Source: Hamiltosporidium magnivora
Taxonomy: Eukaryota; Microsporidia; Dubosqiidae
NCBI GenBank assembly: GCA_004325065.1
Contig: PITI01000462.1
Location: forward strand, 1 to 12,085
DNA: 12,085 bases
Direction: 5' to 3'
Of this stretch, positions 1 to 8,156 are shown one piece after another (the stretch's first letter is position 1; each line of letters begins with the position of its first letter). The notes below the pieces were generated by a model. That model made no database searches. It had not been told where the DNA came from and saw only the letters and a list, made by a program, of their open reading frames with translations. The position numbers and the translations under genes were made by a program.

Positions 1-300
1 TGACATTGCACTGTCTAGGTAGACCCCATGTAAATCTCTGAAATATATCTTGGCTGGAAGTTTATTGGGTTCAGCAAGTGTAGAGTATGTGGAAATGCTG
101 CAAGGTCTTGGGAGAGCCCAGGGGGGGCTTCGGCCTTCGATCACACTCCGTGCAAACGACATTAACGAAATCCAGGCAACTGCCTCGCCTCTCAATTAGG
201 TTCTACACATCTGGTAGATGAAAGGCTTTGAAATGTAGGTATCGAAGGGGGAGGTGGTACTGGAGGCGTTTTGGGGTAGCACTCATTTATGTTAAACCTA
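1..300. other. GC-rich island, possible structured RNA or mobile-element remnant
   Basis: I counted 142 G+C in these 300 bases (47%), against roughly 20-25% in the spacer that follows; the change at about base 300 is abrupt. Two hairpins abut exactly on the + strand: CTTGGG/CCCAGG with loop AGAG (107-122) and GGGGGC/GCCTTC closed by a UUCG tetraloop (123-138). A third short hairpin, AGGC/GCCT with loop AACT, lies at 174-185. No long frame with a start codon exists, but several short windows are open: + strand 23-199 (58 codons) and parts of the minus strand, one with a Cys-x2-Cys...His-x4-Cys spacing like the zinc knuckle of non-LTR reverse transcriptases. I tried to match SRP RNA, RNase P RNA, spliceosomal RNAs and rRNA by eye and did not succeed. 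It could be a structural RNA or the end of a decayed transposable element; the window edge truncates it. Confidence 0.4.
107..138 (+). other. Two abutting GC hairpins, the second with a UUCG tetraloop
   Basis: Stem 107-112 pairs with 117-122 around loop AGAG. Stem 123-128 pairs with 133-138 around loop TTCG, closed by a C-G pair, which is the extra-stable cUUCGg form. Both include G-U pairs, so the folds favour RNA copied from the + strand. Two six-pair stems with no gap between them could stack coaxially. In an AT-rich genome this is unusual outside structural RNA genes, although GC-rich DNA forms such stems by chance more easily. Confidence 0.4.
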
Positions 301-1222
301 GAACTGTGTTAATATCATAAAAAAATATAACACTTGCCACTATTTTAAAAAAGATGTGATACTTTTAAATAAAGTTTTAAGTATTAAATATAGCTTAAAA
401 TATTATTAAATTGAAAATTTAAATATTAAATTTATACTTCTTTATATTTAGAGAAAATTGTTTGTATTTCCCCGTCGAATAAAATATTTCGGTTTTTAGG
501 ACGTAAAGGCTGTACAATAATAAAGTGGAAATTATATTTTATAATTTTATTTTTACAGAATTCTGAGTTAAAATAATAATTTTTACTCACTAAAGAAAAT
601 TTTCGCCAATTTTTATAAAAAAAGTTGTTTTTCTTGTGATTTCAATTGTATTAAAAGCAGTAATATGACACTTTTTACTTTATGAGTAAAAAATAATCAC
701 ATTTGTAAACTATTTCAATGGATTTTTACATTTCAGATTGAATTTTACACTTTTTTTTACCTTTTTTGAGATCTTTTAAACAGAAGAATTTGTAATTTAT
801 GTTCGAACTTTATTAGAAATATTTAAAGACGTAGATGTATGTTAAGCCAATATAATAAACTTGGTAAATATCTTGATACTGCCCGTAGACACCGACAATC
901 ATATTATATAATATCTTAAATAGGGATCATCGCTTTTTTTTATTCTTTATTTGTGTTTTTTTAGTAATTTTAATGTACATTTAATTAAGAATTATTTCAT
1001 TTTATAATCTTTATAAATGTTCTACATTTTATTTTGTAATAAGAAATGTAGTTTTAAAATTTGTTGTACATTTTAGAAAACTTGCTTTATATTTTAATTA
1101 AATTGTAATCAAAGAATAACTCAATAAGTTTAAATAATATATCCGATTTATGTTCAACTTACGCATTAATCAATCCTCTTTTCAATTATCTAAAAGATTT
1201 TAATTACTGAAAAGAAAATAAC

Positions 1223-1243
1223 AATTTACTTGTGAAGTAAATT
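1223..1243. repeat. Perfect inverted repeat, 9-bp arms with a 3-base loop
   Basis: AATTTACTT at 1223-1231 and AAGTAAATT at 1235-1243 are exact reverse complements separated by GTG. The element ends 107 bases before the ATG at 1351, so it could be an upstream protein-binding palindrome. AT-rich sequence produces such palindromes fairly often, so the role is uncertain. Confidence 0.35.
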
Positions 1244-1316
1244 ATACAAATTAATTAAATATTACTTGGCCATTTAGGGAATATTTAAACTATTGTAGGC
1301 GGTTTTTCAATTTTTT

Positions 1317-1350
1317 TTCTTATAAATATAAATGAATTGTTAGCCCAAAA
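1317..1350 (+). promoter_or_regulatory. TATA-like run and CCC motif before the first secreted-protein gene
   Basis: A TATA-like TTATAAATATAAAT lies about 20-30 bases upstream of the ATG, and CCC sits at 1344-1346, four bases before it. A C-rich motif next to the start codon is a described feature of microsporidian genes with very short 5' leaders. The other three supported genes here also have CC, CCC or CCCC within about 15 bases of the start, which supports both the start chosen at 1351 and the lineage call. Confidence 0.45.
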
Positions 1351-2235
1351 ATGATATTCATCTTTTATTGCTTTCTAAACAAAAATTTAGTAAAATGTGC
1401 GCATTTAAGCGATATATTGGATACGAGTGTGGATCAGAACAAAGAAAGGTCCGGAATTGGTCCGTTCAATGAAGTTTCGACCGTGAATATAGACGAAGCT
1501 TCTGATAAAATACGCGACTATGAGGAAAACCCGATGATAACAGACAAAACTCTTCCTGAGGGCATGACAAGTATGCCTTCGGTTGAATTCGGCAAAAATA
1601 TTACACTTTTAATGAAGAAGACGGATATTCAAGAAGAAAAAGACAATACGTCAGATATTCTGAACTCGGCTGATTATGTAGCATCTGGATCAAGTATTAA
1701 GCCTAAATGTAATTACTCGCCCGAAACATGTGAAGCAATCGAATTTCTGTCAAGAAATCTTATTATGGTAATATTTGGTGACGGTAAGCAACTTACAAAA
1801 ACTGGGGAAGACGAAGAATGTCAATGCACGGGTCATTTGGACACCAAAGAAGAAGAAGGCAACGCAGATGATATATCTGTTGGAAAAGATCGATCGATTA
1901 AATCCAAAAAAGCCGAAAAAATATTGAAGAAGAATGAAGGTGGGTTTCCTGATTTAGCTGAGATACTCAACAAAATTGAGGAGCTAAAAGTTTCAAGGGA
2001 ATCCGAAACAAGTGAGTATCAAGGAGAAGATGTTTCTGAGAAAATAATAGGAGAAGGTGAAAATGACTGTTACGAGGGAAACAATGAATCAGAAAAAACA
2101 GAAGAAGAATGCTCTTCGACTAATGAAAAAGATGATTCCGAAGAAATTGAAGGACCAGAAGAAAAACCGCAAACATTTTTTGATTGGATATATTCTTTTT
2201 TCTTCAGGTTAGGTTCCTTTTTTGGATTCAATTAA
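1351..2235 (+). CDS. Secreted acidic protein, member of a two-gene paralogous family
   Basis: This is a 294-residue protein with no family I recognise. Residues 1-17 look like a short signal peptide: a hydrophobic stretch, then NKNLVKCA, with likely cleavage after Ala17. The mature chain is acidic and hydrophilic. A Cys-bearing segment follows at about 120-160 (Cys120, 127, 157, 159) around a short hydrophobic stretch near 136-143, then a Lys/Glu helical region (about 185-220), two further cysteines (240, 254) and a Glu/Ser-rich stretch. The last 20 residues switch to an aromatic, hydrophobic tail with F-D-W-I-Y-S and S-F-F near the end. The signal region, a Tyr-Glu-...-Asn-Pro patch near 57-61 and the tail all recur in the protein at 4814-6175, so the two are paralogues. 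Codons use more G+C than the spacers. Secretion is predicted from sequence. The tail could bind membrane or another protein, which is inference. Confidence 0.85.
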   Translation: MIFIFYCFLNKNLVKCAHLSDILDTSVDQNKERSGIGPFNEVSTVNIDEASDKIRDYEENPMITDKTLPEGMTSMPSVEFGKNITLLMKKTDIQEEKDNTSDILNSADYVASGSSIKPKCNYSPETCEAIEFLSRNLIMVIFGDGKQLTKTGEDEECQCTGHLDTKEEEGNADDISVGKDRSIKSKKAEKILKKNEGGFPDLAEILNKIEELKVSRESETSEYQGEDVSEKIIGEGENDCYEGNNESEKTEEECSSTNEKDDSEEIEGPEEKPQTFFDWIYSFFFRLGSFFGFN

Positions 2236-2515
2236 AAATGAATTTTTTAAATCTTAAAACATGACTTTTGACTTTTTTTAAAAAAATTATTAATAGGTTT
2301 CTTTCATATATAATGTGATGCTTAGTTTTCTTTTTACATAATTCCGATATCTTTATCGATTCTCTACGTGGCTTTTTTTTTGAATGAATATCACGGTTTT
2401 AAAAAAAGATTAGTGTGTTTTATTGTTTTAAAGACATTAATTCTGCTTTATAGTTTAAGAAGAAACCACACCGGCATCGCTCGAAGAGATCTTCTACTAT
2501 TATCAACACGGTTTT
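2236..2515. other. Spacer downstream of the first secreted-protein gene
   Basis: This is T-rich spacer with a short more GC-rich patch at about 2465-2510. I looked for 5S rRNA and tRNA signals in that patch and found none. Nothing else is recognisable. Confidence 0.5.
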
Positions 2516-2944
2516 TTAATCTACATAGGGCTTAAAATTCATATACAGGAAGGGATTTACCTGTGGTTTGTATATATAACGTGGCATGGTGTGTGATAGC
2601 AGATTGTGACCTGCCTTGTATACTCTAGGGCCAGCAGAATTCTGACTTACTCTACAATTTTCAAAATATATCGACTTACGTAAAGTACTAATATACGTTG
2701 CAATACTAAACAACAGCGTAACCTGCCACTTGGTTTTCAGATTTTTTGGAAATATGTTTTCTGGCATTTTTCTAATCCAATTTCTTTTGCCTGCGCGAAA
2801 AAGATTAAGCTTCCCTGTTTTAAGATAGAAATATAATATATAGCCATAGATTCCTATATAGCGGTAAAAAAAACTAAAAACTAAGTTTTTATAAAGAGTT
2901 TTACTTTTTTTAGACCTTTGCTTCGATATACGAATTTTTATAAA
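2516..2944 (-). pseudogene. Long minus-strand open frame, possible decayed or start-less gene
   Basis: The minus frame ending at the TAA at 2516-2518 is open for 142 codons up to a TGA at 2945-2947, which is long for such AT-rich DNA. The only in-frame ATG I found is at 2767, giving 83 residues that begin MPENIFPKNL. The 59 codons upstream are rich in Tyr, Lys, Phe and Ile. Base composition is clearly more GC-rich from 2516 to about 2820 than in the flanks, as in the real genes here. No domain is recognisable, and there is no clear signal peptide or repeat. The opposite strand in the same phase is also partly open, which weakens the case. It may be a remnant of a gene or transposable element, a small gene starting at 2767, or chance. 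Confidence 0.3.
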
Positions 2945-4465
2945 TCATCTTGCATTCCTACGGATTTACTTCTTCATAAAACACTAGGATTAAGATACTT
3001 ATCTATCTCAGATACACATTGAGATCCAGATAGTTTTAAATATACTTTTTGTTACTTTCTCTTCACTCAATTTTTCTAAATTTTTTGTTTCGTAACTGAA
3101 TAATGTTAAGTAAAAATGTTAGATTTGTTATTTAGACAGAACATTAAATTATTAGTATTAAATCATGTTTGACTTTACAGCAACTTTTATATGTAGGTGG
3201 TTAATAAATAGTGCATGAGTTAGATTTAAAGAGATAATATTATTTCTAAAACTTTTTGATTTAGAGAATAAAAAACAACGAAAAATGTACATAAATTTAA
3301 AGTTTTTTTTAGTCTTGAGTCTTGAATTCTCTATTTTTGTTAGAATAATTAATAGATTTCTTAGTTTATTTCCAATGTTTTGCTTAAATCTTTATAAATT
3401 TACAGTCTTTTATATATGTTTAAAAATCCTATTATTTTAGCTTGCTTGCTTACTTTTCCTTTCTTTATTTAAATCTCATGTAATCTATGTACAAATATTT
3501 TTGCTTTGCTGCTTATAGAATTTAAAACTGTGCATATAGTTTCGAAATTCATAGATATTTATTGTATTGGTTAAAGTATATTTTTACATCACTAGTTCCT
3601 AGATTAGACTAGATATATACTTTCACAGTTTTTCTTATAATTCGGTATAATTCTAGAAATATTCATCTATAAATATAGAAATCAATTTTTTTAATTACTT
3701 TGAATGATATTATGCTATCATAAGGAATATATAGTACCGTCGAATTGAAATATTACGGTATATTTCTGAAATATCACCATCCTATAATATAAGGTATTGG
3801 CGTATAAAAATTTATTGGGGATACTTAAATACTAGGTTAGCAGGCTATACGCTACTAGCTTCTTTCATAATCTATGTATAGTGAATCCTGTGGTTCGGTT
3901 GCGATTAAAAATGTTTATTTCTGTCTTAAATTAATTAACAGTGTTTTTAACGAGTTCAATAAGTTTACATTCCGTATACTCTTCTTTGTGTCCACCTAGT
4001 TTCAGGTTATTTAAGGAGAGGAACTTCTAATTTAGCATTCAAAACCTAAATGAAAATTTATTTATAAATAAGTATGTATTTACCCGAAACTAGATTTGGG
4101 TACTCTGTAAAGCAAAATCTTCTATTTTTTCGAAACAAGTAACTAAATGAATTGAAGATATCATAAGATGATTTTTGATTTCTTATTTCAATTTATTCTA
4201 GATTAAATATATTTTCTGACTCATTAAAAGATTTTAGTGTTTTGTTTCTTTCTTACGAATATTTTGATGTCATAAATTTTAAAATGAGATGAGTTTGTTT
4301 CTGTTACTCAAAGATTTAAATTTACATTACAATTTCCTGAAATATTTCTTGTTGAACATGAGATGTTTAGACACGAATATTCTACTATTTTAAAAAACTA
4401 GAAAGTTTTATCAGTTAGAACTTCTATATAAGTTTTAATTAAATTTTAATTTACAAAATATTTTA
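2945..4465. other. Long T-rich spacer
   Basis: About 1.5 kb holds no frame that I can support and no tandem array. A sample line (3361-3420) has 33 T against 16 A. A weak inverted pair, CTAGTTTC near 3997 and GAAACTAG near 4085, is present but short for its separation. A slightly GC-richer patch at 3838-4025 was checked for tRNA boxes without success. Confidence 0.5.
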
Positions 4466-4490
4466 AATTAAAAAAATTAATCTAAAGAAC
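4466..4490 (+). repeat. 25-bp upstream motif, copy 1 of 3
   Basis: This is the first of three identical copies of a 25-bp word that begins AATT, runs through seven A and ends TTAATCTAAAGAAC. It lies 324 bases before the ATG of the second secreted-protein gene. Confidence 0.8.
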
Positions 4491-4660
4491 GGCATATAGT
4501 TAATTTTTGTAGTTCAATTTGATCAAAAAACGAAACAAAGTGGCGTTGTAGATAATGGATCGCTAATTGAAGTCTTTTTTAAAGAATTATCTATACAGAA
4601 GTAGAAATATGACGATTTCATTTACTAGAGATATTTACTCTGAAAAAGGTAAATGAATAT

Positions 4661-4685
4661 AATTAAAAAAATTAATCTAAAGAAC
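4661..4685 (+). repeat. 25-bp upstream motif, copy 2 of 3
   Basis: This copy is identical over 25 bases to those at 4466 and 4734. It begins 195 bases after copy 1 and ends 128 bases before the ATG at 4814. Confidence 0.8.
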
Positions 4686-4733
4686 GCTTTGTTGCTAAAA
4701 TCTTTAGTTTCTTCTAAAGATTTTGATTGGTTA

Positions 4734-4758
4734 AATTAAAAAAATTAATCTAAAGAAC
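4734..4758 (+). repeat. 25-bp upstream motif, copy 3 of 3
   Basis: This copy begins 73 bases after copy 2 and ends 55 bases before the ATG at 4814. Copies 1 and 3 also share a further TTA on their left side. Same-strand orientation and position upstream of one gene make a regulatory role possible; the irregular spacing argues against a simple tandem array. Confidence 0.8.
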
Positions 4759-4780
4759 ATTCAGTGATAATTATCTTTCG

Positions 4781-4813
4781 TTTTTATAAAATAAATGACT
4801 TTGACCTTCAAAA
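4781..4813 (+). promoter_or_regulatory. TATA-like run and CC motif before the second secreted-protein gene
   Basis: TTTTTATAAAATAAAT precedes a CC at 4805-4806, a few bases before the ATG. The arrangement (AT-rich TATA-like run, short pyrimidine motif, then a run of A into ATG) parallels that before the gene at 1351, where the motif is CCC. Confidence 0.4.
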
Positions 4814-6175
4814 ATGATGTTGGTACTTCTATATTTACTTTTTAACAAAAACTTGATAAAATGTGCACAGGCAAATGAAAAAGTTGATAAGGAAGTTGAT
4901 GGAATGAAAAAAAGAGAAAGTTTGTCAGGTATTCGGGATTCAGACTATACCGAGGTATTAGATGTTCCGGAATCTAAACCTGTTCAAGTAAGTACAAATC
5001 AGCTATTAATGATCGAAGAAGGTGAAAAGGCAGCAACGGGTGGTGAGATTTATGAAAATCCATCTGTTTTTAAAGGAAAAGAAGCCGTCACAGGTTTAAT
5101 ATTATCTGAAAATCCGAACGAAAAGTCTGGAAAACATCCTGTGCCAACACCAAGATCTAACATTGTTATACAAACAACCGAGGCTTTAAATGATGTAAAA
5201 CAAGATTCAAGTGAGGTATCTGATGTGTTTCTTGGAGACGATTCATCACCGAAAAATTCTATTAGAATTGAAGATAATCAGATCCTGGTAAAAGAGGGGA
5301 ATTCTTCTAAGAGAGGTAGTATATCTATTAAAGATGAGAAAATAGAGGATCCTGAGAATCTTCAAACAAGAGAGCCAAAAGAAAATGAGGTTAAAGGTGG
5401 AGCAAAAATTGAAAATGTAGGTTCTGATGAAACCAATGGAGCTAAAATATCAAAGGAAATCAGTGAAAAGGATTCTGATGATATTGGTGGAGTAGATGTT
5501 GTGGACAATAATAAGGCTAAGCTAAAAAAAGAAAGTGAAACCGATAAAGGATTAAATGAAGAAAAACTTTTCGGATTAGTATCAGAAGAAGAGAAAGAAG
5601 TAGTATCAGAAGAAGAGGAACAAGAAGTATCAGAAGAAGAAGAAGAAGAGGGAAAAGAAGAAGAAGAAGAGGGAAAAGAAGAAGAGGGAAAAGATAAAGA
5701 AAAACTCATTGAGGAAGTATCAAAAGGAGAATCGAAAGGAGAAAAAAAAGAAGAAGAGGGAGAAGAAGAAGAGGAACAAGAAGTATTAGAAGAAGAGGAA
5801 CAAGAAGTATCAGAAGAAGAGGAACAAGAAGTATCAGAAGAAGAAGAAGAAGAGAGAGAAGAAGAAGAGGGAAAAGATAAAGAAAAACTCATTGAGGAAG
5901 TATCAAAAGGAGAATCGAAAGGAGAAGAAAAAGAAGAAGAGGGAGAAGAAGAAGAGGAACAAGAAGTATCAGAAGAAGAGGAACAAGAAGTATCAGAAGA
6001 AGAGGGAGAAGAAGAAGAGGGAGAAGAAGAACAAGAAGTATCAGAAGAAGAACAAGAAGAGGGAGAAGAAGAACAGGAAGAGGGAGAAGAAGAACAGGAA
6101 TATAAACTAACAGTAATATTTAATTGGGTTTTTTCTCCGTTCTTCAAGCTACTTTCTTTCTTTCGAATCTATTAA
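4814..6175 (+). CDS. Secreted Glu-rich repeat protein, paralogue of the gene at 1351
   Basis: This 453-residue protein starts with a hydrophobic signal region ending NKNLIKCA (likely cleavage near Ala18), matching the 1351 gene. Because two ATGs are adjacent, starting at 4817 would make the two leaders exactly equal in length. Residues 19-256 are hydrophilic, mixed charge, with a GEIYENP patch resembling the paralogue. Residues 257-430 are almost pure Glu with Gly, Gln, Ser, Val and Lys. A 61-residue unit is repeated there: the GKDKEKLIEEVSKGE block appears at 292 and 353, an exact 183-bp period. The last 24 residues turn hydrophobic and aromatic, with F-N-W-V-F-S and L-S-F-F, again matching the paralogue. 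There are no mature cysteines, unlike the paralogue. It is likely secreted or surface-located; function is unknown. Glu-rich runs of this kind grow by repeat slippage, so length may vary between strains. Antisense and shifted frames over the repeat are artefacts. Confidence 0.85.
   Translation: MMLVLLYLLFNKNLIKCAQANEKVDKEVDGMKKRESLSGIRDSDYTEVLDVPESKPVQVSTNQLLMIEEGEKAATGGEIYENPSVFKGKEAVTGLILSENPNEKSGKHPVPTPRSNIVIQTTEALNDVKQDSSEVSDVFLGDDSSPKNSIRIEDNQILVKEGNSSKRGSISIKDEKIEDPENLQTREPKENEVKGGAKIENVGSDETNGAKISKEISEKDSDDIGGVDVVDNNKAKLKKESETDKGLNEEKLFGLVSEEEKEVVSEEEEQEVSEEEEEEGKEEEEEGKEEEGKDKEKLIEEVSKGESKGEKKEEEGEEEEEQEVLEEEEQEVSEEEEQEVSEEEEEEREEEEGKDKEKLIEEVSKGESKGEEKEEEGEEEEEQEVSEEEEQEVSEEEGEEEEGEEEQEVSEEEQEEGEEEQEEGEEEQEYKLTVIFNWVFSPFFKLLSFFRIY
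5582..6102 (+). repeat. Intragenic GAA/GAG-rich repeat with a 183-bp higher-order period
   Basis: The repeat encodes the Glu-rich region of the gene at 4814-6175. Short words for Glu-Gln-Glu-Val-Ser-Glu recur throughout. Superimposed on these is a 183-bp duplication: GGGAAAAGATAAAGAAAAAC begins at 5686 and again at 5869, and the two copies stay nearly identical for over 120 bases. All unit lengths are multiples of three, so the frame is kept. Confidence 0.85.
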
Positions 6176-7949
6176 AAGTTAATTCTCGATGGAAATATTT
6201 CTTAATATTTTTTTTGATAATTTTTTCTTCTTTTCTATTTTATTATTTAATTTTTATTGTTCAAATATTCTTCCCTTTTTTATTTTCCATACTTTTATTT
6301 TAACGAGTATGAATAATAAATTTTTTTTCTTTAATAGCTATTCAACATGACTCAAATAAAAAATTAAAAGGTTAATATTTACTTGAGTCATACTTGTTGC
6401 TAGATTAGGAAAAGAGAAAATTTTATGCTACAAGTTAATTTTTTTTTATGAACCCTCCTAGTTAGAACATGAGAAATGCTTTCATAGTGTTGAGTTGCGA
6501 AGCGAACATATAATTCTAAAATACATAAATTTCTACAACAAAAAGTAAAAAAAACTCTATTTTATAACCAGAATTACCAAAAGTTATGCACATTAATCAA
6601 ACCCCCTGTCTTGATAAAAAGTTTACTAAACAATTCATATAAAATAAAGCACGAATTTAAAGACAAGTATAAAACATTTACCCAGTAAATTTACATAAAA
6701 CTGTAAAGTTATCAGATATAGAAATCATGAAATATTTGCTGTTTAACTCTACGAAATGAAAAAAGGAAAGAAAATCGGTTATTTAAATTAGTCATGGTAT
6801 TTTAATATCAAGAAAATATCATCTTAAAGGCCAGGCAAAGGTTGCCTATTTATAACACATATAAAAATATCTAAAGTATATCGAAACTTTGATTTAAAAA
6901 CAATCTATGGATATTACTACACTATATAGTAAAATAAATAGATTAGATGTCGACATTTACTCTTACTAAATAGATATAAATTTAAGTCTTTAAAACGAAT
7001 TAAAAGTCTCATATTTCAAGAAATTCTTTAAAATATACAATATAGATTTAAAAGTAAATATTAAATAAACCTGATGCTGAAGTCTAATAATTAGGCTTTC
7101 TGTATTTATTTTAGATATTAAATAAAAAAATACGATCTTTTGATGTTTAATTACATATCAAGATTCATTTAACTAGTCGAAGCATTTAAACTAAAACGTA
7201 AGACTTAATAGCCAAAGAGTTAGTCTTATAAAACAATGTTGTTAAAATATATTTTAAATCGCTAATTAAGAGTTCTATTGCCAAATAACAAAATATATTT
7301 TATAAAGAATCGGCTATCATATCATTATCCTATGTTTTCTCATTGCTTAAAAAAAGGTTTAAATATTTTATTTTTTTATCGAAATCAATTTTATAATTAC
7401 ATTTTACAAACCACAAAATTAAAATACTTATTTAGATTAAGACCTAAATTTCGGTATAACCATTATTTTTTTCATAATTTACAAAATTACCAATAATATA
7501 TACGGAAGCAAATATAAAAAAGTATGAGAAGCATAGAATTTAAATATGCGAAGAATAAGAAATTAAATTCAGAAAATAATAAATTTAGAGACAAATATTG
7601 TGGGATATAAAAAATACATAACACAATACTGTTTATTAAACTATTTTATAGGCTTGCTTCGAATACGTAATTTATATAAATCAATTGTACATAGAATATA
7701 TTCAAATTAAAATTAACCTTTTGATAAAAATATATACTTATTAAGTCACAAGATTTACTTAATAACTATTTATATTGACTACACAATTATTTAAAAAATG
7801 TGACTCTAAAATTTCTAATATTAGAATAACTGATATACAATTGAAGCTTGTTATAGTCATCTAAATATCGACTTATAAACTAAAATTTAAACTTGCGTTT
7901 TTAAAGAGAAAAAAATAAAATTATTTAATCTTGTCTCTTTATATATTTA
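6176..7949. other. AT-rich spacer between the + genes and the - genes
   Basis: This 1.8-kb stretch holds no gene I can support. The left end is T-rich; from roughly 6.5 kb onward the + strand becomes A-rich (for example 7561-7620 has 33 A and 17 T). An inverted repeat at 6343-6398 is the only distinct structure. A 72-codon frame at 7278-7496 begins with TTG and has the composition expected of random AT-rich DNA. Confidence 0.55.
6343..6398. repeat. Inverted repeat with TGACTCA arms
   Basis: ATGACTCAA at 6347-6355 and TTGAGTCAT at 6383-6391 are exact reverse complements. CAACA and TGTTG extend the arms outward after a 3-base insertion on one side. The loop is 27 bases. The arm core TGACTCA is the consensus of Gcn4/AP-1 bZIP factors, but no bZIP site has been shown here. 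It lies 170 bases past the end of the Glu-rich gene, so a 3'-end hairpin is also possible. Confidence 0.35.
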
Positions 7950-7976
7950 CTTAATAGCTCGGTCCTTTCTCTACGA

Positions 7977-8156
7977 ATGCAACACAATTTAACCATGAAA
8001 AATAGCTTCGCCCAGGTGATGAGCGTTCCAAAGGTAATTTTCTTTCAACAGATTACGCTGTCAGTCTCACACAAACCTTTCCGAACGAAAGAAACGAATG
8101 CATCACCAAAGTTGAACTCAATCTTTGGTAATAAATTCCGATATCTTCACCACTAG
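7977..8156 (+). CDS. Possible small protein of 59 residues, unknown
   Basis: A frame starting at the ATG at 7977 (next Met at 7995) runs 59 codons to TAG at 8154-8156. It has fairly balanced codons and more G+C than the flanks. The peptide is basic, with no signal peptide, domain or repeat I recognise. There is no C-rich start motif like those before the other genes. It overlaps the minus-strand tRNA-like sequence, and only one of the two readings need be real. I rate it below the structured-RNA reading. Confidence 0.2.
   Translation: MQHNLTMKNSFAQVMSVPKVIFFQQITLSVSHKPFRTKETNASPKLNSIFGNKFRYLHH

Larger units (their letters stand above)
301..1350. other. AT-rich spacer without a recognisable gene
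   Basis: About 1 kb of T-rich spacer lies between the GC-rich island and the first secreted-protein gene. I see no tRNA, no long frame and no tandem array. The only structure I can support is a perfect 9-bp inverted repeat at 1223-1243 and a TATA-like run just before the gene. Confidence 0.6.

Noticed and set aside
790..870. TTCGAAC word resembling a tRNA B-box
   Set aside because: No A-box, acceptor stem or anticodon arm could be built around it on either strand.
3838..3920. GC-richer patch with TAGCAGGC and GGTTCGG words, checked as a tRNA
   Set aside because: The A-box does not match at required positions and no cloverleaf folds.
3990..4100. CTAGTTTC/GAAACTAG inverted pair considered as transposon ends
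   Set aside because: The arms are 8 bp with about 80 bases between them, no target duplication is visible, and nothing is encoded inside.
5892..6110. 72-codon + strand frame of Lys, Arg, Glu and Gln
   Set aside because: It is a shifted frame over the Glu-rich repeat of the real gene.
5362..6147. 261-codon minus-strand frame rich in Ser with Cys and Pro
   Set aside because: It is the antisense of GAA/GAG repeats, which read as TCT/TCC-type codons. The + strand gene has a signal peptide and a tail conserved in a paralogue, so the antisense frame is a shadow.
7278..7496. 72-codon + strand frame
   Set aside because: It begins with TTG, has no C-rich start motif, and consists of Tyr, Asn, Phe, Lys, Ile and Leu as random AT-rich DNA would give.
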